The notes below the pieces were generated by a model that was not told where the DNA came from, made no database searches, and worked only from the letters and a program-made list of their open reading frames with translations. From Chlorobiota bacterium (GTDB lineage: Bacteria; Bacteroidota; Ignavibacteria; Kapaibacteriales; NICIL-2), in NCBI GenBank assembly GCA_026416585.1, contig JAOAEV010000080.1:1-33530 (forward strand): a stretch of 33,530 nucleotides of DNA, read 5' to 3'. This document shows positions 1 to 9,300 of the stretch, piece by piece (positions within the stretch are counted from its first letter, which is position 1; the number at the start of each line of letters is the position of its first letter). A program made the position numbers and the translations under genes.

Positions 1-94
1 GACGATGGCCTCGGTGCACACCATCAAACGTGCCGACCGTAACGACTGAGCGTCGGTCAAAAGGTACATCACCGATCGAGCGATACGTTTGCAT
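1..94 (-). CDS. ribF: Bifunctional riboflavin kinase/FAD synthetase RibF, N-terminal fragment cut by the window edge
   Basis: Reverse-strand translation from ATG at 94..92 reads MQTYRSIGDVPFDRRSVVTVGTFDGVHRGHR, with the RibF nucleotidyltransferase signature (VGTFDGVHRGH). The position after truB matches the common truB-ribF order. Not in the supplied ORF list because it is truncated. Confidence 0.9.
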   Translation of the reverse strand, partial: MQTYRSIGDVPFDRRSVVTVGTFDGVHRGHR

Positions 95-815
95 TATCCG
101 TTTGAGTTAAGAGTCGTATAAGTTCAAGAACGTCGAAAGCATCCTCGACGCGATAGTTGCCAATCGCTGTTCGACGCAATGCCGTTACATATCCACCAAC
201 CCCGAGCTGCTCACCAAGATCACGTGCTAATGCGCGAATGTATGTTCCCTTTGAGCAACGCACAGTAAATCGCAGATAGGGCTGGCAGTACTCAATCTCC
301 GTGATGGTGTGGATGTTCACGCGACGTGGTGCGATTGGGGGCAGCGTTTTTCCTCGTCGTGCGAGCTCGTACATGCGCCGACCGCCTGCATGAATAGCTG
401 AGTACGAAGGTGGTATCTGTTCGAGTGAACCGATGAATGTTTTGAGTGCATCCACGATCATCGAGTCAGTTAAATGATCGATCGGTCGCTGGTCGTATTC
501 GGCAGTTTCGCAATCGTCGCTTGGGGTTCGTGCACCGAGCTTGACTTCCACACGGTATTCCTTGTCGAGGTCTTGAAAACTGCCAACATGCTTGGTCGCT
601 TTTCCAACACAGACGATCAGTAAACCTGTTGCAATAGGATCAAGTGTACCTGTATGACCTATTTTTTTGATGCGCAGGATACGACGAAGTTTTGCGACAA
701 CGTCGAACGACGTCCATCCCGTCGGCTTATCGACGAGCACTGCGCCGCCGTGTAATGGTAGCAGCGGAAGCCATGATTCGACAGTGCTGGTGCTATGAGA
801 AAGAAGTGGAATCAT
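69..815 (-). CDS. truB: tRNA pseudouridine(55) synthase TruB
   Basis: GGAVLVDKPTGWTSFDVVAKLRRI and KIGHTGTLDPIATGLLIVCVGKATK motifs; located after rbfA; ATGA overlap with the rbfA stop (812..815). Confidence 0.97.
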   Translation of the reverse strand: MIPLLSHSTSTVESWLPLLPLHGGAVLVDKPTGWTSFDVVAKLRRILRIKKIGHTGTLDPIATGLLIVCVGKATKHVGSFQDLDKEYRVEVKLGARTPSDDCETAEYDQRPIDHLTDSMIVDALKTFIGSLEQIPPSYSAIHAGGRRMYELARRGKTLPPIAPRRVNIHTITEIEYCQPYLRFTVRCSKGTYIRALARDLGEQLGVGGYVTALRRTAIGNYRVEDAFDVLELIRLLTQTDNANVSLDR

Positions 816-1171
816 TCGCCGCTATTGGCACTGGATGGTGGAGTTTGCCGCTTGAGCAATTGCTCGATGCGCTCCATGCGATCGAACACTGTGTCAAGAT
901 AGAAACGAAGCTCTGGAATTACTCTCAAACGGAGTTGTGCCACGCTCGACCGAAATTCTTGTGTTCGTTCGTTAAGTAACGCAACAACGCGCTCGCCGCC
1001 GAGGGTATTGTCGTACACGCTGATATACAGTTTTGCAACAGTAAGGTCAGGCGAAACTTTTACGTCTGTCAGGGTTACTAATCCACCGCCGTTGTACAGC
1101 GCAAATTCACTGATGGGCTGGCTCAGGATGCGTTGAATTTCACGGGCGACGCGTTCAGGACGAAACGACAT
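812..1171 (-). CDS. rbfA: Ribosome-binding factor A
   Basis: 119 aa, small KH-like protein (FRPERVAREIQRILSQ...VTLTDVKVSPDLTVAKLYISV) between infB and truB. Confidence 0.95.
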   Translation of the reverse strand: MSFRPERVAREIQRILSQPISEFALYNGGGLVTLTDVKVSPDLTVAKLYISVYDNTLGGERVVALLNERTQEFRSSVAQLRLRVIPELRFYLDTVFDRMERIEQLLKRQTPPSSANSGE

Positions 1172-1175
1172 AGTG

Positions 1176-4100
1176 TTATTGACCCAGCTTGCGTTGGACT
1201 TCTGTGATGCGATAGGTTTCGATGATATCGCCCTCAGTGTAGTCGTTGAATCCGCTAATGGTTAGACCGCATTCGTAGCCTTGCCGTACTTCACGGACGT
1301 CGTCTTTAAGATGCTTGAGAGATTGAATCGTTCCTTTGTAAATCTCGAAGCCGTCGCGGATGACGCGTGCCTTATCGTTTCGAGTGACTGTACCCGACAT
1401 AATGTAGCATCCAGCAACGGTACCAACTTTACTAATGCGGAAGACTTGCCGTACTTCCGCTCGACCAGTGACTTCTTCTTTGATCTCTGGTGAAAGCATG
1501 CCCTCGAGCGCGAGTTGAATTTCATTGATCGCATCGTAAATGATCGAATAGAGTCGAACATCTACGCTTTCACGTTCGGCGACTTTACGGACAGATGCTG
1601 GTAGCTGCACTTGGAAACCGACAACAATCGCCTCAGAGGCAGCAGCAAGCATAACGTCGCTTTCGGTAATAGCACCAACAGCGCGGTGAATGATCGAGAT
1701 TGTTACCTCATCAGTACTGAGCTTTTGCAGTGAGTCGGTAAGTGCTTCGAGCGAGCCACTGACGTCAGCTTTAAGAACAATACGAAGCTCCTTGATGCCG
1801 CCGTGCTGCATACGTTTGGAGATTTCATCCAGTGAGACGCGCTTGACTTGGCGTAGCTGCTGCTCACGCCGAAGAATCTGACGTTGCTGGGCGATCTGGC
1901 GAAGCTTATCTTCGTCGTGCGAAACAACAAGCTTATCGCCTGCCTCGGGTAAACCTTCGAATCCTGTCACTTGCACCGGGGTTGATGGAGGCGCTTCCTC
2001 GACGCGATGTCCACGCTCGTCGTACATGGCACGCACACGACCGAAGTATTGACCGCAGATAAATGTGTCCCCCTGCCGGAGGGTACCGCTTTGTACTAAC
2101 ACTGTGGCAACATTACCACGACCCTTATCAACGTGTGCTTCAATAACGGTGCCGAGCGCCGTGCGGTTGGGATTGGCTTTTAAGTCGAGAAGCTCAGCGT
2201 CGAGCAGAATCTTCTCGAGCAATATATCAACGTTGATACCTTTCTTTGCAGAGATCTCGGCACATTGGTATTTACCGCCCCATTCCTCGACCAAAACACC
2301 ATGGTCAGCTAATTGTTGTTTGATACGGTCTGGATTAGCGGTGTCCTTATCAATCTTGTTGATTGCGACGACAATAGGTACTCCAGCTGCTTGTGCATGG
2401 CTGATTGCCTCGATAGTTTGAGGCATGACGCTGTCATCGGCTGCAACAACGAGGACGACGATATCGGTGACTTGCGCACCGCGTGCGCGCATTGCCGTAA
2501 ATGCCTCGTGACCCGGAGTGTCAAGAAAGGTAATAGACTTACCATTGGGCAAAATGACTTTATATGCGCCGATGTGTTGAGTAATGCCTCCGGCTTCTCC
2601 GGCGACAATGCTTGAGCTTCGGATGTAGTCGAGCAGCGATGTTTTTCCGTGGTCAACATGCCCCATGATCGTGACAATCGGTGGGCGAGGTACAAGCGAC
2701 TCCGACGGGTCAGCGAGAGTTTCTTCCTCGAGCGTTATCTCTTTATCGGTCAAAAATTCAACAGTTACGCCATAGTCACTGGCTATCAATTGGATTGTAT
2801 CGCGGTCGAGACGTTGATTGATGCTGACCATCAAACCAAGCGCGAAGCATTTGCTGATGATTTCAGCAGGGGAGACGCCAAGAAAGTTTGCTAATTCAGC
2901 AGTCGTCACGAACTCTGTGATACGCAGCACACCGTGTTCCTGCTGTAGTTGCTCGAGACGGCGTTGTTGGCGCTCTTCACGCTGTTGCTTTTTCTGTTTC
3001 TTGATTCTGCTTCTGATGCGTGCCTCTTCTTCGATACCGGCAAGAGTTTCTCGAATCGCGCGCTCGACCTCTTCTTCAGCAATCAATTCGCGTATCGGTT
3101 TCCGCTTTTTCTGTGCCTTGTCGTCTGTTGCGAAGAATGCATCTTTGGTAGTAAGCTTTTTGTCTTTGGTCTTTAGTGCACCGCTGCTTGTCGTTGCAAG
3201 AATAGGGGTAGGGAGTTGTTCTTGTGGTTGTTCTTCTCGTTTTGTTGAATGCTGTTTCTCTTTATCTTTTACCCTGCTTGGACGAACATTGCGCTTTTGC
3301 GGTTCGGATAGCTTTTCGGGTTTCTCTAGTTTCTTTGCCCCACGTTTGCTGCGGCGTGGTTCTTCAACAGGGAGCTCAATCTTTCCAACGACTGTCAGTC
3401 CGCGCAGTTTCCATGATGTTGACGGCGTGTCGGGCTCGGATGTTACGAGGATGTTCGATACTCTCCGCCGTCGCTTGGGGTCGGGAGCGTCTTCACTTTG
3501 TTCGAGGGTAGGTTGTTGCTCGACGGTTTCTTCGACGGGGGCTTCCGCGATGATATCCGAGGGCAATGGTTTGACTTCAGTGCTTTCAGGGCTGACGGAG
3601 GATGATGTATCAGCAAGATCCGCTGTTGTCATCGTGACATCCGGTTCTTCTGAAGAAACGGATTCTTCGACAGACACCGATGTTGATACTATAGGTTCAG
3701 TTGAATCAATTACAGCCGATTCAGGTTCTTCACTTATTGTTGTCTCAATACGCTGAGATTCGACTGGAACAGCAGTAAGCTGCTCAACATCCAGAGGAAC
3801 GGCTACAGAGGATGGTTGCTGCTCTGCGAACGTAGGTTCAAGGATTGTTTGTTCGGCTTCGACTGTTGATAACTCTTCTATTGATACTTCAGCTGGTGGG
3901 GAAGTGGTCTCGTGGGATTCTTCTGGGGGGGCTTCGATACCAGTTTGACGAACCTCTTCTGATTCGGTCTCAGACGGCGCGACGGTTTTCTTCTTGACCG
4001 ACTGTTGATGGGTTCGTTCAAACTGCTCGATTTTCGAGCGGACACGCTCCGCATGTTTTGCTTCTTTCGCAAAATGCCCTGTGACAGCGTCGAGCATTTC

Positions 4101-4235
4101 GTCGGTAAGCTCGAAGCTGGGCTTGTTACTGATTTGGAATCCTTTAGCAGTTAAGTATTCAACAATCTCTTCTTTCGAGATATTGAAATACTTAGCGACC
4201 TTAAAAAGTTTTTTTTCAGGAATATTCTGGGACAT
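1176..4235 (-). CDS. infB: Translation initiation factor IF-2, with a long charged low-complexity N-terminal region
   Basis: G-domain motifs IMGHVDHGKTSLLDYIR, DTPGHEAFTAMRARGA, NKIDK; C-terminal IF2 domains; after nusA. Confidence 0.98.
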   Translation of the reverse strand: MSQNIPEKKLFKVAKYFNISKEEIVEYLTAKGFQISNKPSFELTDEMLDAVTGHFAKEAKHAERVRSKIEQFERTHQQSVKKKTVAPSETESEEVRQTGIEAPPEESHETTSPPAEVSIEELSTVEAEQTILEPTFAEQQPSSVAVPLDVEQLTAVPVESQRIETTISEEPESAVIDSTEPIVSTSVSVEESVSSEEPDVTMTTADLADTSSSVSPESTEVKPLPSDIIAEAPVEETVEQQPTLEQSEDAPDPKRRRRVSNILVTSEPDTPSTSWKLRGLTVVGKIELPVEEPRRSKRGAKKLEKPEKLSEPQKRNVRPSRVKDKEKQHSTKREEQPQEQLPTPILATTSSGALKTKDKKLTTKDAFFATDDKAQKKRKPIRELIAEEEVERAIRETLAGIEEEARIRSRIKKQKKQQREERQQRRLEQLQQEHGVLRITEFVTTAELANFLGVSPAEIISKCFALGLMVSINQRLDRDTIQLIASDYGVTVEFLTDKEITLEEETLADPSESLVPRPPIVTIMGHVDHGKTSLLDYIRSSSIVAGEAGGITQHIGAYKVILPNGKSITFLDTPGHEAFTAMRARGAQVTDIVVLVVAADDSVMPQTIEAISHAQAAGVPIVVAINKIDKDTANPDRIKQQLADHGVLVEEWGGKYQCAEISAKKGINVDILLEKILLDAELLDLKANPNRTALGTVIEAHVDKGRGNVATVLVQSGTLRQGDTFICGQYFGRVRAMYDERGHRVEEAPPSTPVQVTGFEGLPEAGDKLVVSHDEDKLRQIAQQRQILRREQQLRQVKRVSLDEISKRMQHGGIKELRIVLKADVSGSLEALTDSLQKLSTDEVTISIIHRAVGAITESDVMLAAASEAIVVGFQVQLPASVRKVAERESVDVRLYSIIYDAINEIQLALEGMLSPEIKEEVTGRAEVRQVFRISKVGTVAGCYIMSGTVTRNDKARVIRDGFEIYKGTIQSLKHLKDDVREVRQGYECGLTISGFNDYTEGDIIETYRITEVQRKLGQ

Positions 4236-4284
4236 TAGTGCGCCAAGTTATAAAGAATTGTCGAAACAACGATACATCAGACAC

Positions 4285-5754
4285 TCAGTCTTTGTCGGGT
4301 TCTGGTGACGATGATGTATCCTCTGTAGTGAGATCTTCATCATCGTCGAGCTCATCATAGGTTTCCGTCTCGTACTCACTGAACATTTCTTCGATTTCTT
4401 CTCCAATGTCAGCTGGAGAGGCTTGTTGTGATTCCTCAAGTTGAGCATGTGCAATAGCGACGCGTTCGCGGATATCCGGCAGTTCTTGTTCGTTGAATTC
4501 ATCGAGAATGAGCTTGCGAATTGCGAGCAATTTTTCCGGTGTCATTTTCGGAATCTGGAGAAGTTGCTTCAAATCTGCTTCGAGGAATTCGCGAGCTGTG
4601 TCGATATGTGCTTCGATGATTTGCTCGTAGAGTTCTCGACCGATGTCGTCTCGGAATTCGATCAGTTCGATGTCTTCACTCCCTTCCTTGACGAGGGTCA
4701 AGGTATATCCTGTCAGTCGCGATGCAAGTCGCACATTCTGCCCATTCCGTCCGATAGCTAATGACACCTGGTCATCGGGGACCACAACAACTGCTGTTTT
4801 GTTGTCGGTATTAACTTGAATTTGACGAACTTTTGCTGGTGAAAGCGCCCGTGCGATAAAGACCACAGGATCGTCGCTCCACTCGATAACATCAATGGTT
4901 TCACCGGCGACTTCGCGAACAATTGCATTGATCCGAATTCCTTTCATTCCGATGCATGCACCAACAGGATCAACACGCTCATCGTAGCTGGTAACAGCAA
5001 CTTTAGCACGCTCCCCTGGTTCTCGTGCAATAGCTTTGATTTCAACGATCCCATCGAAGACCTCCGGAATTTCGATTTCGAAAAGCCGCTGAAGGAATCG
5101 TTCATCGGCACGAGATACAATGATATCGGGATTACTTGTTGGTGTGGAGCGGCGTACTTCCTTCACAATTGCGCGAATCGTTGCATTCTTTTTGTAGCGC
5201 TCGGTTGGAATCTGTTCTTCGACAGGCATTCGCACTTCGTGTTTGTTGTGTAGGATAAGGATGTCATTGCGCCGTATTTGATAAATCTCACCGACGATGA
5301 TTTCGCCAATTTTTTCTTCGTACTCTAAGAAGATGTTGTTTTTCTCGATGTCGCGCAGCTGTTGGCTGAGAATTTGTTTGGCGTACATGATCAACTGTCG
5401 CCCAAACTCTTTGCTGATATTGTCCAGTGAAATTTCTTCGATGTATTCGTCACCAACCTCGTATTCTTCGTCTGTTCGGCGCTGTACCTCGCTGAACGAA
5501 ATTTCCTTGGCAGGGTTAAGAACATAATTGACGACTGTTCGCGGTAAGTAAATTTCGATGTCGCCACGATCCATGTTGACGATAATATCAGGTTCCGCAT
5601 CCTCTCCATACTTTTTCCGGACAAGCATCCGTAGCATGTCTTCGAACTTTCCTTGTATCAGATCGCGGTCAATTCCACGTTCTTTGGCTATTTCGACAAA
5701 AGCCGCAATGATTGCTTTCTTATCAACTTTGCTTTGCGTTTTTTTCCGTGGCAT
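4285..5754 (-). CDS. nusA: Transcription termination/antitermination factor NusA
   Basis: N-terminal NusA domain, S1 region, and KH domains (GACIGMKGIRINAIVREVAGETIDVIEWSDDP; SLAIGRNGQNVRLASRLTGY). Confidence 0.97.
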   Translation of the reverse strand: MPRKKTQSKVDKKAIIAAFVEIAKERGIDRDLIQGKFEDMLRMLVRKKYGEDAEPDIIVNMDRGDIEIYLPRTVVNYVLNPAKEISFSEVQRRTDEEYEVGDEYIEEISLDNISKEFGRQLIMYAKQILSQQLRDIEKNNIFLEYEEKIGEIIVGEIYQIRRNDILILHNKHEVRMPVEEQIPTERYKKNATIRAIVKEVRRSTPTSNPDIIVSRADERFLQRLFEIEIPEVFDGIVEIKAIAREPGERAKVAVTSYDERVDPVGACIGMKGIRINAIVREVAGETIDVIEWSDDPVVFIARALSPAKVRQIQVNTDNKTAVVVVPDDQVSLAIGRNGQNVRLASRLTGYTLTLVKEGSEDIELIEFRDDIGRELYEQIIEAHIDTAREFLEADLKQLLQIPKMTPEKLLAIRKLILDEFNEQELPDIRERVAIAHAQLEESQQASPADIGEEIEEMFSEYETETYDELDDDEDLTTEDTSSSPEPDKD

Positions 5755-5775
5755 AGCTGATTCTGTATGTAGGTG

Positions 5776-6240
5776 TTACCACTCCAATTGAACAATAGCC
5801 GATGAAATCTGCACGAAGGGAATAGTTAATATATCGTGTTCAGTTTTGATTGTGATATGTTGAGCATCTGCCAATAGTAAGCGCCCGCCGACAATCGTAC
5901 CATCGATGAGGTGTACCGTGAGCAATCGCCCTGTGTGCTTAGGATACTGCCACCATTGTTGAAGTGGGCGGTCAACCCCAGGGGATGATACGTCAAGTCG
6001 TGCAATTGACTTAAATGGCGGATCTCTATCGAAGAGCAGCTCGATATCACCACTGATGCGCCGACAGAGGTCGTGTGTAACGCCGTCGCGATTGTCTATG
6101 TAGATTTCCAGAATTTGTGAATCGCTTCGTCCCCGAAGCGTATAGTCCAGTAGCTCGGCATCGTGCCGACGACATATCTGGCGTATGGTCTCAACCGTCG
6201 AATCCGGAAGTGTCCGGCTCGGTTTTCCTACTTTTGGCAT
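5776..6240 (-). CDS. rimP: Ribosome maturation factor RimP
   Basis: 154 aa, DISGDIELLF...YTLRGRSDSQILEIYIDNRDGVTHDLCRRIS...LDVSSPGVDRPL is RimP-like; directly upstream of nusA. Confidence 0.93.
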   Translation of the reverse strand: MPKVGKPSRTLPDSTVETIRQICRRHDAELLDYTLRGRSDSQILEIYIDNRDGVTHDLCRRISGDIELLFDRDPPFKSIARLDVSSPGVDRPLQQWWQYPKHTGRLLTVHLIDGTIVGGRLLLADAQHITIKTEHDILTIPFVQISSAIVQLEW

Positions 6241-6257
6241 GGACAGTCGTTAGCAAC

Positions 6258-6278
6258 AAAAAAAGGGCAGCAATGCCC
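6258..6278 (-). terminator. Intrinsic-terminator-like hairpin: GGGCA-TTGC-TGCCC followed by T7, just upstream of rimP
   Basis: Plus strand 'aaaaaaagggcagcaatgccc' (6258..6278); on the minus strand this is a 5-bp GC-rich stem, 4-nt loop and 7 T residues, ending 17 nt before the rimP ATG. Confidence 0.65.
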
Positions 6279-6303
6279 AGTCCACGGTTACTCGTCGCGG
6301 CTG

Positions 6304-6330
6304 CAAATATACGGAATACGCAGGTTTCAA
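6304..6330 (-). promoter_or_regulatory. Candidate promoter for the rimP-nusA-infB operon: TTG-N16-TATATTTG
   Basis: Plus strand CAAATATA (6304..6311) and CAA (6328..6330); the reverse complement matches the Bacteroidota TTG / TAnnTTTG arrangement. The -33 element overlaps the stop codon of the upstream secreted-protein gene. Confidence 0.5.
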
Positions 6331-9300
6331 TTATGAAAGATGATATTTGTCTTTATACCAATCCCCTCAGCGGTAAATACGATAAACAAGACACCAGATG
6401 GGAGGCTTGTCGTAGGAACAGGAAATGTGTAGGTGCCACGTTCGAGGTAACCATTATAAACGTTCCCGATGGTCCGTCCGGTTATATCGTAAATGGCGAT
6501 TGTGGCGGTCGAATTGACTATGTGTTCGATGATGATAAACAACGTCGTTTCATCATTCTTAGTAGTGATTTTGCTCGATGTACCGAGTGAGATCAAACGT
6601 TGGTCGAGGTTGCATTCCTGGGATAGTCGTAGCAAGCCAGGCACAACAGTCGCAACATGAATGTTCGTATCACTGCTGTGGATTGCGTCGCGGTCTGGCA
6701 GGATAGGTGTTTGGCGTGCGTCGCCGAGAAGGACCGTGCCATCGAGTATTCCGATAATTCCATCGCGTTCGATTCGTGCACCTCTGACGGTTATAAGACA
6801 GCCTGATGGTATGGGCTCGAGCACTATCGAGCCTGAGGAAAGCACGTCGCCTTTCGTGATGCTCTTTGGGAATAGCACTGTTCGGTCAAAGCGTAATGGT
6901 ATCACGAAAGAATCGAGCACGAATACCCGAGCGACATTTTCGCAGCGAATACTAAATCGGACTTGTTCGCCAGGAGATGCTGTGATCGATTCGGGTATAA
7001 CAAGTCGTAGTGCTAATGGCGTGGTATTGGTTGTATCCCGCCGAATTCCACGAGCGGTAATGACAATGACCAGTCGAGCAGCACACGGCTCGATTGCATC
7101 AAGCACAAGTGTGTGGTTGTAGTTCCCTTCACTGTTTGCGTTGATCGAGATCTGTCCTGCGACAGTCATACCCGGTGGGATGATACCACCGGGTGCATAG
7201 GGAAACTGAGCTTGAAGCCACGGTGGTAGAGATCCCATTGCCCCGAAGCGAATCGTATCGGTAGAGCTATTCTGCAACGTTGCTGTTGTGGTGTATGTTC
7301 CTGGAATTTCAATATCCCCTACATCAAGTCGAAGCGTATCGCTTCCACCGCTTTCGATAAAGCCAAGATGGAAATCATCAGCATGCACTGTTATTGGTAG
7401 TGTTAAAATGCGTCCACAGGGCTCAATGCGAACCGAAAGAGTTGCATTGTTATAACCGCTCACCAAGCGCTGAGGCAGAATTATGATCTCGAATGGATGA
7501 TTACCGTCAGTGTATTGATCAGTTTTGAGTGTCGCCGTAAGCCATGGTGCAGATGATGAGACGGAAGTAATCACTGTCGGCACAGTGTTGGCTGGTATGC
7601 TTGACATTGTGAAAACGACTTGTCGTGCGATCGGGAGGGTGTCGCGGCAACGGAGAATTCGTGGGATTGATATTGCTGGCACATCGAACGCTGCAAATGT
7701 CCCTGTACGCATACCGCGAATGAGGAGTACCTCGGACTGTACGCATCGTCCGTCACCAAAAAGGATGGTCAAACGTTGTTGTGCTGCTGTGTAGCCGTTT
7801 GGGCTGTACCTCAGTCGGATCGTCAGCGAATCACGTGGCGCTATACGAAGTGTCGGGGATGGGATTGGTTGAACAATTTGAAGCTGTTCATCAAAAAGCT
7901 GTTCAATCTCAACTGATGTAAGAGATGTGTTGTAGAGCGTGATTGTTGTGTCGGCGAAAATCGTCGAACACGAATCCAGTGATGAAAAAACGATCTCACG
8001 TGTCGCAAGAGCGATAAATGGCGTTGTCAGTGCACCACGAATGGGTATCACAAGCGAATCACGACATTGTGCTGATGTGTATCGTATGACCAAATCACGT
8101 GCATACGTTTGATCGAGTTGCGGAGAAAAAACAATTGGCAAAGCACGAGACTCTCCTGCCCGGAGAGAAAATGCCATCGATACGCTTGGATCCAGTTGAA
8201 ATGGCGCGTTGATGCTAATGCTCTCGACGGTGAGATCTCCACTTGCAGCGATGAATACGGTATCAGTCTTGGTGGAAACTGTTCCATTACACCGAGTGAG
8301 GACGCCGAAATCTTTCGATGAGGTAAGGGGAGTGAGCACCCCTGCAGCTCCACTTTTCGAACCACGTACATGAATCCATGCAATACGGCCGCACGGTTCG
8401 AATCGAATGCCAATGCTATCGTTCCATGTTCCCGTTGTTGATGGCGCAAAACGAAGTTGAAGCGTTCGGCGTTCGCCGTTTTTCAATTCGATCGGGAGTG
8501 CTGGAGATGCTAACATGAATGGAGAAGGTTCAATGACCGACGAAAGCACAACGGGGAATCCCGAACGATTTTCAATGGTCAGAGTTGTATCACGAACAGA
8601 CTCGCAGCCACTCAAAGCAGAAAATGTGAGTGCAGTCTGTGATAGTACGTACCGCACCTGTATGATTTCGACAGATGTTCCTGCAGAGCGAGTGGAGCAA
8701 CCATACTCATTGGTGATCTCGACTCTGTAGTTCCCAGCAGTATTAGCCACGTAGGATGCAAGCGTGGCACCGGTAATTGGAGCACCGTCCCGGTACCACT
8801 GATACCGCGATTGTTCAACAAGAGGAGCTTGCAGTAACTGTGTAGAATCTTCGCAGAGCTGCACAAGACCGGCAGGGAAAATTCGTGCCTCTGGGGCTGG
8901 ACGAACTATCACAACGATCGAATCGCTCAGAACGAAGCATCCATCTGGTCTTTGCAGTCGAATGCGATACTCGCCACTTTCTGTAGCACGGTATGCGCTA
9001 TTGTTTGCACCGGAGATTGCGGTGCCATTGCGAAGCCACTGGGCAGAGTATCCATTTGGTATAGCTGTGATGCTCAGGACAATCGACCCACCTTCGCAGA
9101 ATGTTGTCGGCGAACCGTCCGTACGAAGAGATGGTCCTGGTTCAACTTGTTTGATTACCGTTGCAGATGCGAACGATACTGCGTTGTATTGTCGTCCTCT
9201 TGTTGATTGAACTGGTGAATAATTTCCATACTCGTCGTCGCGACCATAGCGAAATGCAAACACACGGTACGTGTACGTAACGCCGCATGTGAGAACGACG

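Noticed and set aside
2818-3756. 312-aa plus-strand ORF
   Set aside because: Antisense to the certain infB gene, over its low-complexity region; Ser/Arg/Cys-rich composition is typical of a shadow ORF.
3925-3931. G7 homopolymer (C7 in infB sense) and a similar G7 tract in the NAGPA gene at 23862..23868, considered as phase-variation sites
   Set aside because: Short tracts in otherwise intact genes; infB is essential and not a plausible phase-variable gene.
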